In this document: piece after piece, positions 61,946 to 64,000 of the stretch
Position numbering within the stretch: the stretch's first letter is position 1
Layout of the letters: each line of letters starts with the position of its first letter
Notes under the pieces: generated by a model
Told to the model about the DNA's origin: nothing
Databases searched by the model: none
Seen by the model: the letters and a program-made list of their open reading frames with translations, nothing else
DNA from: Amycolatopsis marina
GTDB lineage: Bacteria > Actinomycetota > Actinomycetes > Mycobacteriales > Pseudonocardiaceae
Direction: 5' to 3'
Assembly: GCF_900111885.1 (NCBI RefSeq)
Contig: NZ_FOKG01000007.1
Location: forward strand, 186,001 to 250,000
Length of the DNA stretch: 64,000 nucleotides
Program-made: the position numbers and the translations under genes

Positions 61946-63289
61946 GTGCTCCCTTCCGCAACCCTGCTGGTCGTCGCCGTGGTGCTCGTGCTGCTCGGTG
62001 GGGTGTTCGCCGCGGCGGACGCCGCCGTGAGCACCGTGTCCAGGGCGCGCGCGGACGGACTGGTCCGGCTCGGCAGCACCGGCGCCCGGCAGCTCGCGCT
62101 GGTGGTCGACGAGCGCAGGCGGCACATCAACCTGCTGTTGCTGCTCAGGATGGGCTGCGAACTCACCTCGACGGTGCTCGTGACCGTGGTGTGCCTGCGC
62201 TGGATCAATCCGGACGGACTGGCCGTGACCGTCGCCGCCGTGGTGATGGTCGTCGTCAGCTACGTCCTGATCGGGGTCGGTCCGCGCACCATCGGCCGGC
62301 AGCATCCGTACCGCGTCGGCCTGCTGGTGGCCGGCCCGGTTCGCGTGCTCGGCACGATCCTCGGGCCGTTGAGCAAGCTGCTCATCGTGGTCGGTAACGC
62401 CATCACCCCCGGCAAGGGCTTCCGGGAGGGTCCGTTCAGCTCCGAGGTCGAACTGCGGGAGCTGGTCGACCTGGCCGAGGAGCGCGGGGTCGTCGGCACC
62501 GAGGAACGGGAGATGATCCACTCGGTTTTCGAGCTCGGCGACACCGTGGCCAGGGAGGTCATGGTCCCGCGTACCGAGATCGTATGGATCGAGAACACCA
62601 AGTCCGTCCGGCAGGCGCTCGCGCTGTCCCTGCGCACCGGGTTCACCCGGTTGCCGGTGATCGGCGAGTCCGTGGACGACATCGTCGGCGTGGTGAACCT
62701 CAAGGATCTGGTGCAGTCCTCCATGGCCGAGGACGGTTCGGCCACGGCGGTGGGCGAGCTGATGAATTCGGCCAGCTACGTCCCGGACTCCAAGCGGCTC
62801 GACGAGCTGCTCAAGGACATGCAGGTCTCGCACAATCACATGGCCATCGCCGTCGACGAGTACGGGGGCACAGCGGGGCTGCTGACGATCGAGGACATCC
62901 TCGAGGAGATCGTCGGGGAGATCACCGACGAGTCCGACACCGAAGAACGCCCACCCGTTGAGCACATCGACGACAGCACCGTCCGGGTCTCCGCGCGCCT
63001 CGGTGTCGACGATCTGGCCGAGCTGTTCGGTCTGGACCTCGGCGAACAGGACGTGGAAACCGTCGGGGGGCTGTTGGCGCAGCGGCTCGGCAGGGTGCCA
63101 CTGCCCGGTGCGGAGGCCGAGGTCGAGGGCCTGCGGCTGCACGCGGAGGGCGGCAAGGACCGGCGTGGCCGAATGCGGATCACCACGGTCGTGGTGCACG
63201 CCAACGATGAGCGGATCGCCGGCCGCAGGATGCGCGTGTCCGGGACCGGCGACGACGACGAGCGGGACAGGAGTGTCGAACATGCCTGA
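61946..63289 (+). CDS. CNNM/CorC-family membrane protein (DUF21, CBS, CorC_HlyC)
   Basis: A 447-residue protein with an N-terminal DUF21 membrane domain (LLVVAVVLVLLGGVFAAADA, LLLLLRMGCELTSTVLVTVV), two CBS domains (EVMVPRTEIVWIENTKSVRQ, MNSASYVPDSKRLDELLK) and a C-terminal CorC_HlyC domain. Relatives transport or regulate Mg2+; older annotation says hemolysin. It starts at GTG 61946, nine bases after ybeY, and its end overlaps the next gene by eight bases. Corresponds to Rv2366c. Confidence 0.92.
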   Translation: MLPSATLLVVAVVLVLLGGVFAAADAAVSTVSRARADGLVRLGSTGARQLALVVDERRRHINLLLLLRMGCELTSTVLVTVVCLRWINPDGLAVTVAAVVMVVVSYVLIGVGPRTIGRQHPYRVGLLVAGPVRVLGTILGPLSKLLIVVGNAITPGKGFREGPFSSEVELRELVDLAEERGVVGTEEREMIHSVFELGDTVAREVMVPRTEIVWIENTKSVRQALALSLRTGFTRLPVIGESVDDIVGVVNLKDLVQSSMAEDGSATAVGELMNSASYVPDSKRLDELLKDMQVSHNHMAIAVDEYGGTAGLLTIEDILEEIVGEITDESDTEERPPVEHIDDSTVRVSARLGVDDLAELFGLDLGEQDVETVGGLLAQRLGRVPLPGAEAEVEGLRLHAEGGKDRRGRMRITTVVVHANDERIAGRRMRVSGTGDDDERDRSVEHA

Positions 63290-63641
63290 GGAGCTGGCGG
63301 AGATCGAGCTGGGGCCGGAGGACGAGAAGATCGTGATCCTCGCCAGGTCCGCGAGGGCCCGTACCCAGGCGCTGGAGGGCGCCGCCATCCGGGACACCGA
63401 CGGGCGCACCTACGCGGCGTGCAACATCGCGCTGCCTTCGTTCTCGCTCACCGCCATCCAGGCGGCGATCGCGGCCGCGGTGTCCAGCGGGGCCGAGGGC
63501 ATCGAAGCGGCCGCCATCGTCGGTGAGACTCCCCTGTTCGACCAGGCGTCGGTGCACGCGCTGCGGGACATGGGCGGCAGGGCACCGATCTATCTCGCCG
63601 ACCCGTCCGGCACCGTCCAGGAGGTTCTGCGGCCCGACTGA
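63282..63641 (+). CDS. Cytidine-deaminase-fold protein lacking the zinc site
   Basis: A 119-residue protein from ATG 63282. TYAACNIALPSFSLTAIQAA aligns with the cytidine deaminase region GCNVENASYGLTICAERTAI, but the zinc-binding Cys/His-Ala-Glu is replaced (TAIQAA), and no PCxxC follows. It keeps the fold pattern (AAIVGETPLFDQ, GGRAPIYLADPSGTVQEVL) and corresponds to Rv2365c between the CNNM gene and era. It is probably not a deaminase; a structural or partner role is likely. Confidence 0.8.
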   Translation: MPEELAEIELGPEDEKIVILARSARARTQALEGAAIRDTDGRTYAACNIALPSFSLTAIQAAIAAAVSSGAEGIEAAAIVGETPLFDQASVHALRDMGGRAPIYLADPSGTVQEVLRPD

Positions 63642-63700
63642 CGGCCGTTTCCGTGCGGGCCCGGTAACCCTCCGGGTCGGCGCGCGGGCCATAGGCGACA

Positions 63701-64000
63701 ATGCTGCGGGTGAGCACTCAGCCAGAGCACCGGTCCGGATTCGCCTGCTTCGTCGGACGTCCCAACGCGGGCAAGTCGACCCTGACCAACGCTCTTGTCG
63801 GGAGCAAGGTCGCGATCACGTCGAGCAAACCGCAGACCACCCGGCACGCGATCCGCGGGATCGTGCACCGGCAGGACGCGCAGCTGATCCTCATCGACAC
63901 ACCGGGCCTGCACCGGCCGCGCACGCTGCTCGGCCAGCGGCTCAATGATGTCGTGCACGCCACCTGGTCCGAAGTGGACGTCGTCGGGTTCTGTGTTCCC
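63701..64000 (+). CDS. era: GTPase Era, N-terminal part
   Basis: The frame opens at ATG 63701 (or GTG 63710) and runs off the right edge with 100 codons. GFACFVGRPNAGKSTLTNAL is the G1 loop, SSKPQTTRHAIRGIV the switch I region and IDTPGLHRP the G3 motif. Era binds 16S rRNA and the 30S subunit for ribosome assembly; its KH domain lies outside the window. The phoH-ybeY-CNNM-CDA-like-era order is conserved in actinobacteria. Confidence 0.94.
   Translation, partial: MLRVSTQPEHRSGFACFVGRPNAGKSTLTNALVGSKVAITSSKPQTTRHAIRGIVHRQDAQLILIDTPGLHRPRTLLGQRLNDVVHATWSEVDVVGFCVP

Overview
The window is high-GC DNA with GTG starts, many ATGA/GTGA stop-start overlaps and actinobacterial gene content (F420-dependent LLM oxidoreductase, MGLP phosphatase/octanoyltransferase homologues, cory-CC-star protein, CysN without a CysC domain, DnaJ2/HrcA). 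It most resembles a chromosome of the family Pseudonocardiaceae (Amycolatopsis/Saccharomonospora type); that placement is inference. The conserved backbone follows the order of M. tuberculosis Rv2421c to Rv2364c: nadD-rsfS-gpgP-octT-degV-comEA-comEC, holA, rpsT, lepA, the cys/sir operon, hemW, then hrcA-dnaJ-rsmE-phoH-ybeY-CNNM protein-CDA-like-era.

Layout. 0-13 kb: a helicase fragment, an 85-bp tandem repeat in front of nadD, the nadD to degV run, DNA-uptake genes comEA/comEC, a threonine synthase behind a complete SAM-I riboswitch, holA and rpsT converging on a terminator, a quinone oxidoreductase behind a SoxR-like operator, and an EamA transporter that appears to have lost its middle. 13-20 kb: lepA, single metabolic genes, and a guanyl-specific RNase/barstar pair. 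20-26 kb: the sulfate assimilation operon (leader peptide, sirA, a 50-residue zinc-ribbon protein, cysH, cysD, cysN, sirohydrochlorin chelatase). 26-31.5 kb: FMN-binding protein, cstA/cory-CC-star/ArsA-like ATPase, hemW.

31.5-56.4 kb is an accessory block between hemW and hrcA, a slot that in M. tuberculosis holds the mycobactin cluster. Its most unusual part is a pair of divergent operons (31.6-43.0 kb). One encodes a GT2 glycosyltransferase, an ATP-grasp ligase, a flippase-like membrane protein, a NodU/CmcH-type carbamoyltransferase and a small polytopic protein. The other encodes a short protein resembling the start of PaaK-type ligases and four tandem, translationally coupled GNAT/FemAB-like proteins. 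Together they look like a system that builds, decorates and exports a carbamoylated, amide-linked surface or secreted molecule; I know of no described system with this arrangement. After it come a MacB-like ABC exporter, an iron-box-controlled siderophore-interacting protein, a secreted six-cysteine protein in an AT-richer patch, and a hydantoin/pyrimidine catabolic cluster (LLM oxidoreductase, hydantoinase, nitrilase-type amidase, NCS1 permease, PucR regulator, class III aminotransferase) with a subtilisin-inhibitor gene inside it.

56.5-64 kb returns to the conserved backbone and ends inside era. I saw no tRNA, rRNA, CRISPR array, insertion sequence or prophage. Several short non-coding repeats are present: an 85-bp tandem array, a 160-bp imperfect palindrome, a 21-bp repeat that begins exactly at two stop codons, and a 20-bp hairpin-type motif after two genes.
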